Part shown: positions 1 through 6,416 of the stretch, in pieces
Numbering within the stretch: the first letter of the stretch is position 1
Layout of the letters: every line of letters starts with the position of its first letter
Notes under the pieces: model-generated
The model's input: only the letters and a program-made list of their open reading frames with translations
Database searches by the model: none
Told to the model about the DNA's origin: nothing
Source of the DNA: Enteractinococcus helveticum
GTDB lineage: Bacteria; Actinomycetota; Actinomycetes; Actinomycetales; Micrococcaceae
DNA length: 6,590 bases
Assembly (NCBI RefSeq): GCF_020742345.1
Contig: NZ_DYXC01000082.1
Location: 1 to 6,590, forward strand
Direction of reading: 5' to 3'
Program-made: the position numbers and the translations under genes

Positions 1-2624
1 AGCGGTGGCAGGTGCTCGTTGTTGAGTTCCACTTCGTGTTGCGGTTGCTGCGAGCGCGGTAGGTCCGTCGCTGAGGCCGCAATGAAACGACGACGGCGCA
101 CATCGGTCAGTTTGGTACGTGGCCGCGGTGATGCAGTATTGGTTTGCTCGTATGCGTCGATCATCAACCATCCGTCCCAGGTCGTGGACCGGGCCAGGTG
201 ATTACGCAACGCAGGCATGCCGGCAGCCTGTTTGGTTCCTGAGTCGGCAAGATCGGTTGCGATGACCTCGGCCAGTTCGCGTGCATCGGCGCGCTGCGAC
301 GGGATGGTGCCAACCGGTCCGCGGCGCAACCATCCGGCTGCATACAGGCCGTCTGCAACTCGACCCGTTGCGCGGGCGTCGTCACTGATCTGCAGCAGCT
401 GCTGGGTTTGGTCCCCGTGGAACCCGATCGCGGTAATCACTGAGGTGGTGCCGATCTTGAAGGTCATGGTGTTGGATGACAGAGCCAGTGCTTCAACGGC
501 GTCGTCGGTGGTCACCACTGTTTGCGGGGTGTGGCCAAAGTACCAGTTAATCTTCATGCGTGCATCAGGTTCTACTGGGCGCGCGGCGAGTTCAGCCACG
601 AGTTTGGCGCGGGCATCGTGGGCCGCGGCATCAGGGTCGAAGCCGGTCACGGTGTGGATGATGCCCGGCAGGTCGGCGATTTCGCGCAGCATGACGGTGT
701 CGAATTTTGCTGCAGTGACGTCAGACCGGCCGATCACGTTGATGGTGTGCAGGTGTTCCGTCAGCGCGGCATGGGTGGGCTCATCGATGTCGGAGGCGGC
801 CAGTTGCTGGGCGGTTGAGGCCAATAGCCGGATCATATCCATGGCCACGTTGCCATTGCCCACCACCGTGGTCGTCTCCCCCAGCGTTGGCAGCTGAGTG
901 GTGGCCCGGTGTTCTTCGGCGTCGGCGTTGAGCAACCGGGCGATCTTTCCGGCACCGTACACCTGCGGCGCGTCGGCGCCGTCAATGGTCAGCGTGTTAT
1001 CTGAGCTTAGGCCCGTGGCGACGACGACGGCGTCGTGCGTATCGCGCAGTTGCTGCAGCGTAATTTCAGCACCGGTGGCGTGCATGGTTGAGACTTTTGG
1101 TGCGTGGCAGGATGGTCGCCCGTGGATGGCAACGTCGTCGAGCGGCTGTCCGGTGGTCACCGTGGTGGAGCCGATGAATTCCACCCCGTGGCGTTCAAAG
1201 AGCTGGCTGAATTGGACTTGAACGTCCTTGGTGCCCTGATGGTCGGCGGCCACACCGGAGCGTACCAGCCCAAAGGGTGTTGGGGATTTATCGAAGATGG
1301 TCGCCCGAGCATCCGGCAGGCGGCGCTTGATGGCCTGAGCCGTATAGGAGCCTGCCGGCCCGGAGCCCACGATGGCTACGTGGGCTGGTCGCGCTGCGGG
1401 GTGCTCAACTACTGATTCCTCGGCATCCCAGCGCACGGGCAGCAGATCCATGCCACGGAAGACCCAGCCACCGGCTTCTGCTGGCTGATCCGGGAGCAGG
1501 CCAAGGTTTGGCAGCTGGGAGAATAGTTTTGGTAGGGCTGCGGCAAACTGTGCCCGAGCAACCCAGGCGCCCAAGCACACGTGCACGCCTTTGCCGAAGG
1601 CCAGGTGGGCGCCTTCGCCAGTACGGGTCAGATCAAAACGTTCCGGATTCTTCCAGTAGTGTTCATCCCGGTTGGCAGACAGCAGGGAGATCCCCAGTTT
1701 CGCACCGGCAGGCAAGAACGTCCCCTGCAACACCACATCACGGGTGGTTTGGCGTGAGTACATGCCAATCGGGGCAACCCAGCGGATCGCTTCGTCAAAG
1801 ACCGCATCCCATTTTGTGGGGTCTTCCTGCACCAGTGCCAGCTGGTCGGGGTTTTGCATCAGCGCCCAGGCGGCCACGCCGATCGCATCGCGCGGTTCAT
1901 TGAGTCCTCCGCCGATGGTCATCTTCAGGTTGGCTCGAATGGATTCCACCGGCATCTGGTAATCCGGCAACCGCACCAGGGCCGACAGCATCGAGTCGTC
2001 CTGGTGTGTTTTGTGCCAGGCCAGCATTTCATCAAGCGCCTCATCGACTTCGTTATATGAGGCCTCGCCCTTGGCCCACACCACGGGATCATCGGCATAG
2101 TTGCCGGTGGCATCGATCATGGTTTGCGACCAGCGCTGCAGATCCTGCTGGGTCACGTTGTGCAAACCGGTGACGGCGCGCAGGTTTTCGCCAGCATAGG
2201 GTGCCGCAAAATCCCACACGAGGTCGGCACCTGGCCCTTTGGCTTTGAGCTCGTTGAGATACCGCTGAGCATTGCGTTCAAAAATTGGGGCCCAGGTCTT
2301 CTTCACCACAGAAGGGCGCATAACCGGCTGCCAGGCTTGGCGTTCAACACGGTGTTCAGGATCGTCTTTGCGCAACATGGAATGACCCATGGCCCGGATC
2401 ATCAGCGAGCCCTCTTCGTTGGCCGAAAAAGTTTCCTGATCCAGCTCAGTGTCGTGTACGGCGTCATAGGAGGTGATCAGGTATCGACCGATTGCCGGAA
2501 TCCAATGCACCCCGCCTTCGGCGCGTAACCGTTCAAAGGTTGGAAACGGGTCGCGGTAGAGTTCCTCGATCTTCACCCAGTCTGCAACTGGAGCTGATTT
2601 GCCGTGGTGGCGTGGTGTCGTCAT
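1..2624 (-). CDS. Cytochrome P450 fused to FAD/NADPH adrenodoxin-reductase-like (FprA-type) ferredoxin reductase, C-terminus outside window
   Basis: This minus-strand frame runs without a stop from an ATG at 2624 to the left window edge, giving at least 874 codons. Residues 1-400 are a bacterial P450. They carry an I-helix segment GGGLNEPRD (238-246), the K-helix ExxR as EAIR (278-281) and the haem loop FGKGVHVCLG (343-352) with the cysteine ligand at 350. Residues 412-850 match the adrenodoxin reductase/FprA family: an FAD motif GSGPAG (420-425), PTPFGLVR (448-455), an NADPH motif GNGNVA (589-594) and GWLRRGP (764-770). NADPH electrons should therefore pass through FAD, probably via a ferredoxin, to the haem for substrate monooxygenation in the cytoplasm. 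An AAGGA ribosome site lies 9 bases before the ATG, inside the end of the HtaA-domain gene, so the two are probably co-translated. At least 24 more residues follow the reductase; a ferredoxin domain beyond the edge is possible but unseen. The substrate is unknown. The domain calls are firm. Confidence 0.93.
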   Translation of the reverse strand, partial: MTTPRHHGKSAPVADWVKIEELYRDPFPTFERLRAEGGVHWIPAIGRYLITSYDAVHDTELDQETFSANEEGSLMIRAMGHSMLRKDDPEHRVERQAWQPVMRPSVVKKTWAPIFERNAQRYLNELKAKGPGADLVWDFAAPYAGENLRAVTGLHNVTQQDLQRWSQTMIDATGNYADDPVVWAKGEASYNEVDEALDEMLAWHKTHQDDSMLSALVRLPDYQMPVESIRANLKMTIGGGLNEPRDAIGVAAWALMQNPDQLALVQEDPTKWDAVFDEAIRWVAPIGMYSRQTTRDVVLQGTFLPAGAKLGISLLSANRDEHYWKNPERFDLTRTGEGAHLAFGKGVHVCLGAWVARAQFAAALPKLFSQLPNLGLLPDQPAEAGGWVFRGMDLLPVRWDAEESVVEHPAARPAHVAIVGSGPAGSYTAQAIKRRLPDARATIFDKSPTPFGLVRSGVAADHQGTKDVQVQFSQLFERHGVEFIGSTTVTTGQPLDDVAIHGRPSCHAPKVSTMHATGAEITLQQLRDTHDAVVVATGLSSDNTLTIDGADAPQVYGAGKIARLLNADAEEHRATTQLPTLGETTTVVGNGNVAMDMIRLLASTAQQLAASDIDEPTHAALTEHLHTINVIGRSDVTAAKFDTVMLREIADLPGIIHTVTGFDPDAAAHDARAKLVAELAARPVEPDARMKINWYFGHTPQTVVTTDDAVEALALSSNTMTFKIGTTSVITAIGFHGDQTQQLLQISDDARATGRVADGLYAAGWLRRGPVGTIPSQRADARELAEVIATDLADSGTKQAAGMPALRNHLARSTTWDGWLMIDAYEQTNTASPRPRTKLTDVRRRRFIAASATDLPRSQQPQHEVELNNEHLPP

Positions 2625-2629
2625 GAGTT

Positions 2630-3097
2630 TCAATCCTTTTCTGCCAAGACAATTCGCACCGGGTCAAAGACCGTGCCTTCGTTGTAGTTGCCCATAAACA
2701 GGTCGGTTCCGGTTTCGGTGAGTCGAGTCTCGCCGATGCCGGCATTCTGAAAGTCGACCTCGACCAGCGGCATCCTGGTCCTAGAGTCAAATGGGTCGAC
2801 GATCGTCAACGACCATTGTCCTGAAATACTCTGCAACCACGGGTCACGTACGGTGACTGCCAGCATGCCGTTGTGGCCGATGAATTCTACAAAACCGGTA
2901 AACCGTAGCTCCCCTGATATTGCGGTGTCGCACTCCAGCGGAAAGTAGGTTTCCTCTGACTCTAAGAGTGCTGCGCCGTCACCAGCGGCCATCTGACCGT
3001 CCCATATTCGCTGCATATACTGACGAAACGGAACGTGGATACCCCAGGCCAGGCCTGCAACGCCTCGATCTCGGTCAAAAACTTTGTTACCAGTCAC
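2630..3097 (-). CDS. Single HtaA-domain (haem-binding family) protein, probably cytoplasmic
   Basis: From a GTG at 3097 this frame encodes 155 residues, most of them one HtaA-type domain. Recognisable family features are the opening WGIHVPFRQYM (18-28), a central FTGFVEFIGHNGML stretch (66-79) and the following VTVRDPWL strand (81-88). Known HtaA domains bind haem through a tyrosine in the first motif and a histidine in the GH motif; the matching residues here are Tyr27 and His75. Known HtaA proteins are secreted or membrane-anchored in haem uptake, but no signal peptide or membrane segment is visible here. The gene ends 5 bases before the P450 fusion gene, so it is likely the first gene of that operon. 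The start is uncertain: there is no clear ribosome site at GTG 3097, an in-frame TTG at 3133 is an alternative, and further upstream starts would lie inside the divergent LysR gene. Haem handling for the P450 is an inference. Confidence 0.8.
   Translation of the reverse strand: MTGNKVFDRDRGVAGLAWGIHVPFRQYMQRIWDGQMAAGDGAALLESEETYFPLECDTAISGELRFTGFVEFIGHNGMLAVTVRDPWLQSISGQWSLTIVDPFDSRTRMPLVEVDFQNAGIGETRLTETGTDLFMGNYNEGTVFDPVRIVLAEKD
2634..2638 (-). promoter_or_regulatory. Ribosome binding site of the P450-reductase gene
   Basis: On the minus strand an AAGGA core lies 9 bases before the ATG at 2624. It sits in the last codons of the upstream HtaA-domain gene, which supports this start and suggests translational coupling. 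Confidence 0.7.
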
Positions 3098-3139
3098 ACC
3101 ATTAACTGTGATACAGCCAATAAAGAAGTGCAACTGAGG

Positions 3140-3154
3140 ATAATGTTGTTTTAT
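3140..3154. promoter_or_regulatory. Candidate LysR-type operator (T-N11-A dyad)
   Basis: ATAA (3140-3143) and TTAT (3151-3154) form an inverted repeat separated by 7 bases. It contains the T-N11-A pattern (T3141, A3153) typical of LysR-family binding sites. It lies between the divergent LysR and HtaA/P450 genes, where such an operator is expected. The arms are short and AT-rich, so chance cannot be excluded. Confidence 0.45.
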
Positions 3155-3160
3155 ATGCAG

Positions 3161-3166
3161 TAGAAT
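3161..3166 (+). promoter_or_regulatory. Putative -10 element of a leaderless lysR transcript
   Basis: TAGAAT fits the TANNNT -10 consensus and ends 6 bases before the ATG at 3173, which would put the transcription start at or next to the A of the start codon. No Shine-Dalgarno sequence precedes the ATG, which agrees with a leaderless mRNA, a common arrangement in actinobacteria. No convincing -35 box is visible. Confidence 0.45.
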
Positions 3167-3172
3167 TACGTT

Positions 3173-4090
3173 ATGAATCCATTGCCCGGGACTCAACCGA
3201 CCCTGCGTCAACTCGAGCTGTTTGTGGCAGCCACCCAGCATGGTTCCTTCGCAGCAGCCGCAGACGCCATGTATGTCACACCAAACGCCGTCTCGTCGGC
3301 GGTGACCGAGCTTGAGACAGTCTTCAATACGCAATTATTTATCCGTCGTCGCGCGAAAGGGCTGACTACCACCACTACCGGACGTGACCTGGTCGAGCAC
3401 GCCCGACAGCTGCTGCAACAGGCCCACGAACTGACCCTTGCCATCGGCAATCGAGACGACGTGCCACGAGGTTCAGTCAAGGTTGGCTGTTACGCGACTC
3501 TGGCAGCCACGATTATTCCCGAGTTATGGTCCCAAACCGCCCAGCGTTTGCCACTGGTTCAACTCGACATCGAAGAGGGGGCAGTCGAGGACTTGAGCAA
3601 GAAACTGTTGCATGGCCACTTGGACATGATGATTTCTTACCAGGTGGGGCTGCCCGCTGGGGTACTATCGCAAGAGCTTTTCCAGGCTTCTCCCCATGTA
3701 TCACTGCCGGAAAGCCACCCGTTAGCTACCCGGGCATCCGTGTCGTTGCGTTCGCTGGAACACGATCCCCTCATTTTGCTAGACCTGCCACCGGCTGGCG
3801 ACAACACCCTGCGGTTGATGCACGAACAAGGTCTGCACCCCAATGTCATTCACCGGTCAACAAGTTACGAGACCGTTCGATCCATGGTGGCACGAGGATT
3901 CGGCTACTCATTATTTTTTCAAGAAACACTCACCGAACTGTCCTACGAAGGCCTGCGGGTCGTGGACCGTCAAATTAATCCATCACTGGCCACCGAACCG
4001 GTTGTCGTATCGCACAACCCGGCGGTCCGGCTAACTCATCGCGCCACCGCAGTCGAGGAATTAATCATCTCCATGTTCGAATCCTCATAA
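3173..4090 (+). CDS. LysR-type transcriptional regulator, divergent from the HtaA/P450 operon
   Basis: The 305-residue product has the usual LysR length. The N-terminal winged helix-turn-helix spans about residues 10-70 (LRQLELFVAATQHGSFAAAA, then VTPNAVSSAVTELE as the recognition region). The rest is a periplasmic-binding-protein-like effector domain (about 95-300), including a GHLDMMISYQ segment and a MVARGFGYSLFF segment typical of the fold. It reads away from the HtaA/P450 operon across a roughly 75-base gap holding a T-N11-A dyad, so it most likely controls that operon and itself in response to a small molecule, perhaps the P450 substrate (inference). The ATG at 3173 is chosen because the conserved domain starts soon after it and a -10 box is placed for leaderless transcription. 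The protein is clearly related to the second regulator in this window. Confidence 0.92.
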   Translation: MNPLPGTQPTLRQLELFVAATQHGSFAAAADAMYVTPNAVSSAVTELETVFNTQLFIRRRAKGLTTTTTGRDLVEHARQLLQQAHELTLAIGNRDDVPRGSVKVGCYATLAATIIPELWSQTAQRLPLVQLDIEEGAVEDLSKKLLHGHLDMMISYQVGLPAGVLSQELFQASPHVSLPESHPLATRASVSLRSLEHDPLILLDLPPAGDNTLRLMHEQGLHPNVIHRSTSYETVRSMVARGFGYSLFFQETLTELSYEGLRVVDRQINPSLATEPVVVSHNPAVRLTHRATAVEELIISMFESS

Positions 4091-4110
4091 CTCCGAGCTC
4101 AGTGAGCCTG

Positions 4111-5034
4111 TTACAGCTGCTGAAATACCGGCGAGGTGTTGACCAAGTCATCTAAGAAATCGATCAGCACTCGAACACGTTCTGTCTCTGTAGCCGACTG
4201 AGCCTGCGTCACACCCAGGGTAGAGGGACGAATATTATCCGTCAGACGCAGACCGACGACCGTGGACCCGTCATAGGTTGAACCAGTAGCAGTTCGTTGA
4301 AACAACACCGTCACCCCCAAACCGTTGCCTACCAGGCACCGTGCGACCTCAAAACTTGCGGTATTGTGCACAATATTCGGCTCCAGCCCCACTTGAGCAT
4401 AAATATTGCGGGTGTTCTGCAGAGTTGGCTGGATATTGAGCCCAACTACCGGATCATCGGCCACTTGCTTCAAGCTGACCTGACGAGCGTCGGCCAATCG
4501 GTGATCGGCAGACACCAATAAATAGGGGCGAAATTCGTATAACGGGGTAAAAAAGAGTTCTTGCGAAACCTGGAAACCATATTGGATGGCCAAATCTAAC
4601 TGACCGGTCGTCAGCTGGTCATACAGGCCCTGAGCACCATCCTCGCGAACTCGCAAATCGATGTGTGGATGCTGCCTAGCAAAGGTTTTCAAAAGTGGCG
4701 GACTCAGGAATGGCGCAAGTGTTGTGAACAGTCCAATACGCAATAATCCTGAGATGTCGTTTCGTGAGTCTGACGCCTCTTCCAGCAGTTGCAGCGCATC
4801 GGTTGTCAGCTGTTTGGACTTTTCCAATATGCGCTGCCCGTCGCTGGTCAACACGATACCGCGGCCCTTACGCCTAAGAATTAAGGTAAGCCCCAACTGT
4901 TTTTCAAACTCGTCCAAGGCTAAAGCCAAAGCAGTCGGGGTAATATTCATGCGCTTGGCGGCCGCGGCCAAACTTCCCGCTGCGGCCGCCGTCTGAAAAT
5001 ACTGCACTTGTCGCAAGGTAAACGGGATATCCAC
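4111..5034 (-). CDS. LysR-type transcriptional regulator, divergent from the TRAP solute-binding lipoprotein gene
   Basis: The product is 307 residues with a GTG start at 5034. The winged helix-turn-helix covers about residues 5-65 (LRQVQYFQTAAAAGSLAAAA, then ITPTALALALDEFE) and a substrate-binding-protein-like effector domain follows (GQLDLAIQYG, CLVGNGLGVTVLFQ). The start is limited by a stop five codons upstream; a GGGAG ribosome site ends only 4 bases before the GTG, which is close. An ATG at 5038 is in another frame and does not encode this protein. The gene converges on the first LysR gene with 20 bases between stop codons. Its effector domain aligns with the first regulator over its whole length (both have L-x-PN-IVH-like and LFQ/FFQ-x-T segments), so the two are paralogues. 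It probably controls the divergent lipoprotein gene, judged from position only. Confidence 0.92.
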   Translation of the reverse strand: MDIPFTLRQVQYFQTAAAAGSLAAAAKRMNITPTALALALDEFEKQLGLTLILRRKGRGIVLTSDGQRILEKSKQLTTDALQLLEEASDSRNDISGLLRIGLFTTLAPFLSPPLLKTFARQHPHIDLRVREDGAQGLYDQLTTGQLDLAIQYGFQVSQELFFTPLYEFRPYLLVSADHRLADARQVSLKQVADDPVVGLNIQPTLQNTRNIYAQVGLEPNIVHNTASFEVARCLVGNGLGVTVLFQRTATGSTYDGSTVVGLRLTDNIRPSTLGVTQAQSATETERVRVLIDFLDDLVNTSPVFQQL

Positions 5035-5195
5035 GCATCTCCCAAGTTATTCTTCATTGCCAGTCTAAGTAAGCATAGTTTTCTTTTGGGCCAGCAGCAC
5101 GCATCATTAAATGTATCGCTCATCACGTTTGGTAGTTGCGGCAAGCCAATTTCTCACGCAGTATTTCACTACTCCACCGACCAGGACAGCATCAC
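5035..5195. promoter_or_regulatory. Divergent control region between lysR (minus) and the TRAP solute-binding gene (plus)
   Basis: These 161 bases carry no convincing gene and should hold the promoters of both flanking genes. Candidate but weak signals are TTGGGC (5086-5091) with TTAAAT (5107-5112) for the plus gene, 15 bases apart, and TATGCT-like bases near 5072-5077 for the minus gene. A small perfect palindrome, CATT-A-AATG (5105-5113), could be part of a regulator site. None of these is strong enough to call an exact promoter. Confidence 0.4.
5183..5186 (+). promoter_or_regulatory. Ribosome binding site of the TRAP solute-binding gene
   Basis: AGGA lies 9 bases before the ATG at 5196. 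It supports this start over an in-frame TTG at 5136, which would put about 20 non-conserved residues in front of a typical lipoprotein signal peptide. Confidence 0.6.
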
Positions 5196-6341
5196 ATGAC
5201 CACACCACACACCACTCGAAACAGAGGGCTTTTCAAAGGCCTCGCAGCAGGGGCCGCACTGGCTCTGAGCTTATCCGCCTGCGGAGATTCAGACCCTGGC
5301 GCACAAGGCGGCGGAGAGGTTCACACGTTTGTATTGGCCAATGGCACACAGGCCGGAACGCCACACGAAGCCGTTCAGGACCGCTACCTCGAGATGCTTG
5401 AAGAACGCTCCGATGGTCGAATTGAAATCGACCGCACAGACTTCCAAGTCATCTGCCCTCTAGATGAAATTGCCGAATGTGTCAGCGATGGCCGCGCCGA
5501 TCTTGGCACGACTATTAACGACTACACACCGCACATGTTGCCTTCAATGTCAGTGATCTCCATCATCGGCATGAACACCGACATGCAAGCAGCCATCAGT
5601 GCTATGTACGACGTCCACCAGGATTACCAACCCGTCATTCAAGACCTGGAAGATAACAACCTGCATCTAGCTTCAAGCTGGCCAGTAGGCACGCTGTTCA
5701 TCGGCTCCCAAGAACCAGTCGAAAATCTGGATGACCTCAACGGCCTAAATGCTCGGGCCGCTGGACCGGTAACCCAACAGATCCTCAGCGATGCCGGCAT
5801 GAACATTTCTGCCATCACTGCAGCCGAAACCTACGAAGCACTGCAGCGTGGAGTCATCGATTCGGTCGCCTCAGCACTGGACTTCGCCACCCAATACGCG
5901 GTAGCCGAACAGGTCCCCTATTGGACAGACCCAGGCCTGGGCCAGTACACCGCCTACGGCATGTGGTGGAATAAAGACGCATACGATTCGTTGCCTGAAG
6001 ATCTGCAACAAGTCGTTGACGAAGTCACCGACGAACTGAACTACAGCGAAGCGATGACGGCATATAACGAACAAATCGAAACCGTTTGTGATGCCATGAT
6101 TGACCATGAAGATGTTGAAGACTTCACCCGCTGGGATCAGACGGAAACCCAGCGCTGGCAAGACGAAATTGGCGACCGTGCCGAACAGCTGTGGCTCGAC
6201 ACAGTGGCGACATATAACTTCGAAAACCCCGAAGCATACTTAGACGCCTATAAAGCCCACTACGAGGAACACGCTTCTGACGACAATGTGACAGACAGCG
6301 CAGCAGCTTGCGTTGATCGTTGGCAAGAGCAAAACGGCTAA
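5196..6341 (+). CDS. TRAP-type transporter solute-binding lipoprotein (DctP family)
   Basis: The product is 381 residues. A lipoprotein signal peptide is clear: basic residues at 8-14, a hydrophobic stretch 15-26 and the lipobox LSAC with the lipidated cysteine at 29, so it is anchored on the outer face of the membrane. The mature part matches the DctP family, which binds organic acids and passes them to a TRAP permease. Features include VLANGTQAGTPHEAV (46-60), DGRADLG (98-104), the LNGLNARAAG segment (181-190) whose Arg187 sits where family members usually hold the ligand carboxylate, and ETYEALQRGVIDSV (211-224). No membrane subunits (DctQ, DctM) follow; the next gene is on the other strand. 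It is therefore an orphan here and the permease must be elsewhere or absent. Cysteines 87, 95, 298 and 372 might form disulfides. The ligand is unknown. A divergent LysR gene probably regulates it. Confidence 0.9.
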   Translation: MTTPHTTRNRGLFKGLAAGAALALSLSACGDSDPGAQGGGEVHTFVLANGTQAGTPHEAVQDRYLEMLEERSDGRIEIDRTDFQVICPLDEIAECVSDGRADLGTTINDYTPHMLPSMSVISIIGMNTDMQAAISAMYDVHQDYQPVIQDLEDNNLHLASSWPVGTLFIGSQEPVENLDDLNGLNARAAGPVTQQILSDAGMNISAITAAETYEALQRGVIDSVASALDFATQYAVAEQVPYWTDPGLGQYTAYGMWWNKDAYDSLPEDLQQVVDEVTDELNYSEAMTAYNEQIETVCDAMIDHEDVEDFTRWDQTETQRWQDEIGDRAEQLWLDTVATYNFENPEAYLDAYKAHYEEHASDDNVTDSAAACVDRWQEQNG

Positions 6342-6357
6342 TACATAAATCGACGAG

Positions 6358-6395
6358 TGCGGCCCCGTGGATCTACAGCCCATCCCGGGGCCGCA
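6358..6395. terminator. Hairpin terminator between convergent genes
   Basis: TGCGGCCCCG (6358-6367) pairs perfectly with CGGGGCCGCA (6386-6395), giving a GC-rich 10-bp stem with an 18-base loop. It begins 16 bases after the lipoprotein gene stop and lies just beyond the stop of the convergent CoA-binding gene, so it may serve both. The T-run on the plus strand is short (GTTTGT), and there is none clearly on the minus side. Confidence 0.65.
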
Positions 6396-6416
6396 AGTTT
6401 GTCAGCTACAGGCCTC

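Noticed and set aside
217..897. Long plus-strand open frame of 226 codons
   Set aside because: It lies antisense to the reductase half of the P450 fusion, whose minus-strand frame carries clear FAD and NADPH motifs. The plus-strand protein is low in recognisable motifs, rich in Ser, Ala, Arg and Val, and fits a GC-driven shadow.
2124..2528. Plus-strand open frame of 134 codons
   Set aside because: It is antisense to the N-terminal part of the P450 domain and has no recognisable motif.
3098..3334. Upstream extension of the HtaA-domain frame to an ATG at 3334
   Set aside because: It would overlap the divergent LysR gene by about 160 bases, and the added residues have no domain similarity or signal peptide.
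3526..3978. Plus-strand open frame of 150 codons
   Set aside because: It lies within the LysR gene in another frame; the LysR frame has the family domains throughout.
4097..4107. Small hairpin GCTC-AGT-GAGC between the convergent LysR genes
   Set aside because: The stem is only 4 bp with no T-run on either side, too weak to call a terminator.
5136..5195. TTG start at 5136 for the solute-binding protein
   Set aside because: It adds about 20 residues before an already complete lipoprotein signal peptide, while the ATG at 5196 has an AGGA ribosome site at good spacing.
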